31,000 nucleotides of DNA from Glandiceps talaboti (taxonomy: Eukaryota > Hemichordata > Enteropneusta > Spengelidae), in NCBI RefSeq assembly GCF_964340395.1, contig NC_135569.1:71501-102500 (forward strand), in the 5' to 3' direction. Positions within the stretch are counted from its first letter, which is position 1; each line of letters opens with the position of its first letter. Of this stretch, positions 30,086-31,000 are shown piece after piece. Below the pieces are notes generated by a model. That model saw only the letters and a list, made by a program, of their open reading frames with translations, searched no databases and was not told the origin of the DNA. Both the position numbers and the translations under genes were made by a program.

Positions 30086-30430
30086 CAAGATTATAGATCA
30101 TTTCAAGCTGCTTGGTAGACACAATTTCGTAACTAGTATTGATGCATTGCAAGCCGTATCGCAGTTAATATGGTGGTCAGCTGTCTGCTCAAAAGGTAGT
30201 GGTATCATCAAATACATCTTTATTCTCTGGTAATTCTATGGGCCGCTTTGTCAATGCTCAAACAGAAGGTTACAAAGTCAAAAGTCAAGATGAAGCTAGC
30301 TGTGTTCAACACACTGAGGCATCTCTTCAGAAACGTTCAATCTGAAATTCGCTTCCAAGTGATTTTTTTTACTCTAGATCTGTGAGTGGAAATTTTCATT
30401 TGTAAGAACATTATATTTTGATGAAATAAA
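30086..30430 (+). other. Coding-like sequence, unassigned, with + strand poly(A) signal
   Basis: Two overlapping frames look protein-like: HFKLLGRHNFVTSIDALQAV (about 30097-30156) running to CSKG near 30197, and in another frame a stretch from about 30168 to a TGA near 30346 including GRFVNAQTEGYKVKSQDEAS. An AATAAA is at 30425-30430. It might be the decayed 3' end of a transposon or retrocopy. I do not recognise a family. Confidence 0.25.
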
Positions 30431-30470
30431 GAGGCTCAGTGGATATTAAATAATTTGTTTAAAGGTAACT

Positions 30471-30476
30471 TTTATT
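30471..30476 (-). promoter_or_regulatory. Minus-strand poly(A) signal AATAAA
   Basis: TTTATT on the plus strand, that is AATAAA on the minus strand, 170 bp downstream of the minus-strand stop at 30646. It would define a 3' UTR of about 190 nt for the convergent gene. Confidence 0.45.
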
Positions 30477-30645
30477 TAAGTATATCAAAAGATATGTTGT
30501 ATCATACATTAAAGTTCAAAGTCATTTCATCTGTATTGCCGTGGGTAGGGGTGGGGGTGTTGATGTAGATGCAGGTCATAACAGAAACTGCATTGAGTAT
30601 GGACTAGCAGTTTTCCGTAGGGACCTGGCAGCAGCTTTTGCTACC

Positions 30646-31000
30646 TTATGACAAGTAATCATTTTCCACACATTGTTGAAAACCACATTCTTTGACAACT
30701 AGATTATTCAGGAATTGTTGTACCAACAACCCCTGACCATCATGAGATGATATAACCGCATTTACTACCAGTGTTTCATGTACTGTTGGAATGCACTGCT
30801 TAGCAGCTGACATGGCACTTGACTGGCAGTCATCAGTTTCAATCATTAGACAAATCTTAGTCATGAAATTAGTAGGTGCTTTGATTTCAACAGACTTGGA
30901 GGTGTTGTATATGTCTTCTAAATGCTTTTCAATCATATGTAAAGGAATCTTTACATGGTGTCCAATGCACCGATACTGACACTGTTCTGTTGGGTGTTGT
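30646..31000 (-). CDS. Unrecognised protein, C-terminal exon (runs off window)
   Basis: On the minus strand one frame is open from the window edge (31000) to TAA at 30648-30646, 117 codons without a stop. It reads ...QCQYRCIGHHVKIPLHMIEK and onward to the end ...CGFQQCVENDYLS. Features seen: a C-x3-C-x2-HH cluster near the window edge, several other cysteines, and mixed hydrophobic/charged composition typical of a folded protein; no membrane segment or low complexity. A minus-strand AATAAA lies 170 bp after the stop (30471-30476), so this is probably a last exon of a gene convergent with SRM. I do not recognise the family; a transposon-derived protein is not excluded. Confidence 0.5.
   Translation of the reverse strand, partial: QHPTEQCQYRCIGHHVKIPLHMIEKHLEDIYNTSKSVEIKAPTNFMTKICLMIETDDCQSSAMSAAKQCIPTVHETLVVNAVISSHDGQGLLVQQFLNNLVVKECGFQQCVENDYLS

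Noticed and set aside
30791-30979. Plus-strand 62-codon frame
   Set aside because: Antisense shadow of the longer minus-strand frame at 30646-31000, which runs to the window edge and has a poly(A) signal.

Overview
This is nuclear DNA from an animal, most likely a marine invertebrate. The evidence is an AT-rich sequence, small exons with GT-AG introns, AATAAA poly(A) signals, tRNA-derived SINEs, a LINE reverse-transcriptase remnant and large amounts of minisatellite DNA. I cannot fix the phylum from sequence alone. A lophotrochozoan or an invertebrate deuterostome such as amphioxus or a hemichordate would fit. No prokaryotic or organellar features are present.

One gene is certain. Spermidine synthase (SRM) runs on the + strand from 3799 to 23594 as exons 2 to 8. 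Its seven coding exons total 736 bp and give 244 whole codons plus a split codon. Exon 1 (roughly the first 55 residues and the promoter) lies upstream of the window. Exon order, boundaries and phases look the same as in vertebrate SRM, and the active-site motifs are intact. The last coding exon holds only 15 coding bases.

The rest is intron or intergenic DNA dominated by repeats. Ten unrelated minisatellites (units 24 to about 104 bp, arrays 0.17 to 3.3 kb) cover about 11.2 kb, or 36% of the window. From left to right: A (36 bp) and B (70/71 bp) in intron 1; a foldback element and a possible solo LTR in intron 2; C (about 27 bp, complex) and SINE pieces in intron 3; a donor-like tandem cluster, a 1.8-kb TTAA-flanked element with 62-bp terminal inverted repeats, a second foldback element and D (24 bp) in intron 4; E (62 bp), F (about 104 bp), G (28 bp) and a SINE in intron 5; H (35 bp) in intron 6; and I (67 bp) in intron 7.

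The SRM 3' UTR (23595 to about 24035 or 24385) has a perfect 23-bp inverted repeat ending just before a poly(A) signal. Downstream intergenic DNA holds a dispersed repeat, minisatellite J (50 bp, about 47 copies), a full-length SINE, a frameshifted LINE fragment, and at the right edge the C-terminal exon of an unrecognised minus-strand gene that converges on SRM.

I see no operon, CRISPR array, phage or defence system. The most interesting candidates are minisatellite E (each unit looks like a 39-nt, stop-free, phase-1 mini-exon with splice-site-like ends), the TTAA element with identical long TIRs around a decayed acidic ORF with promoter-like motifs, and the higher-order structure of several arrays.
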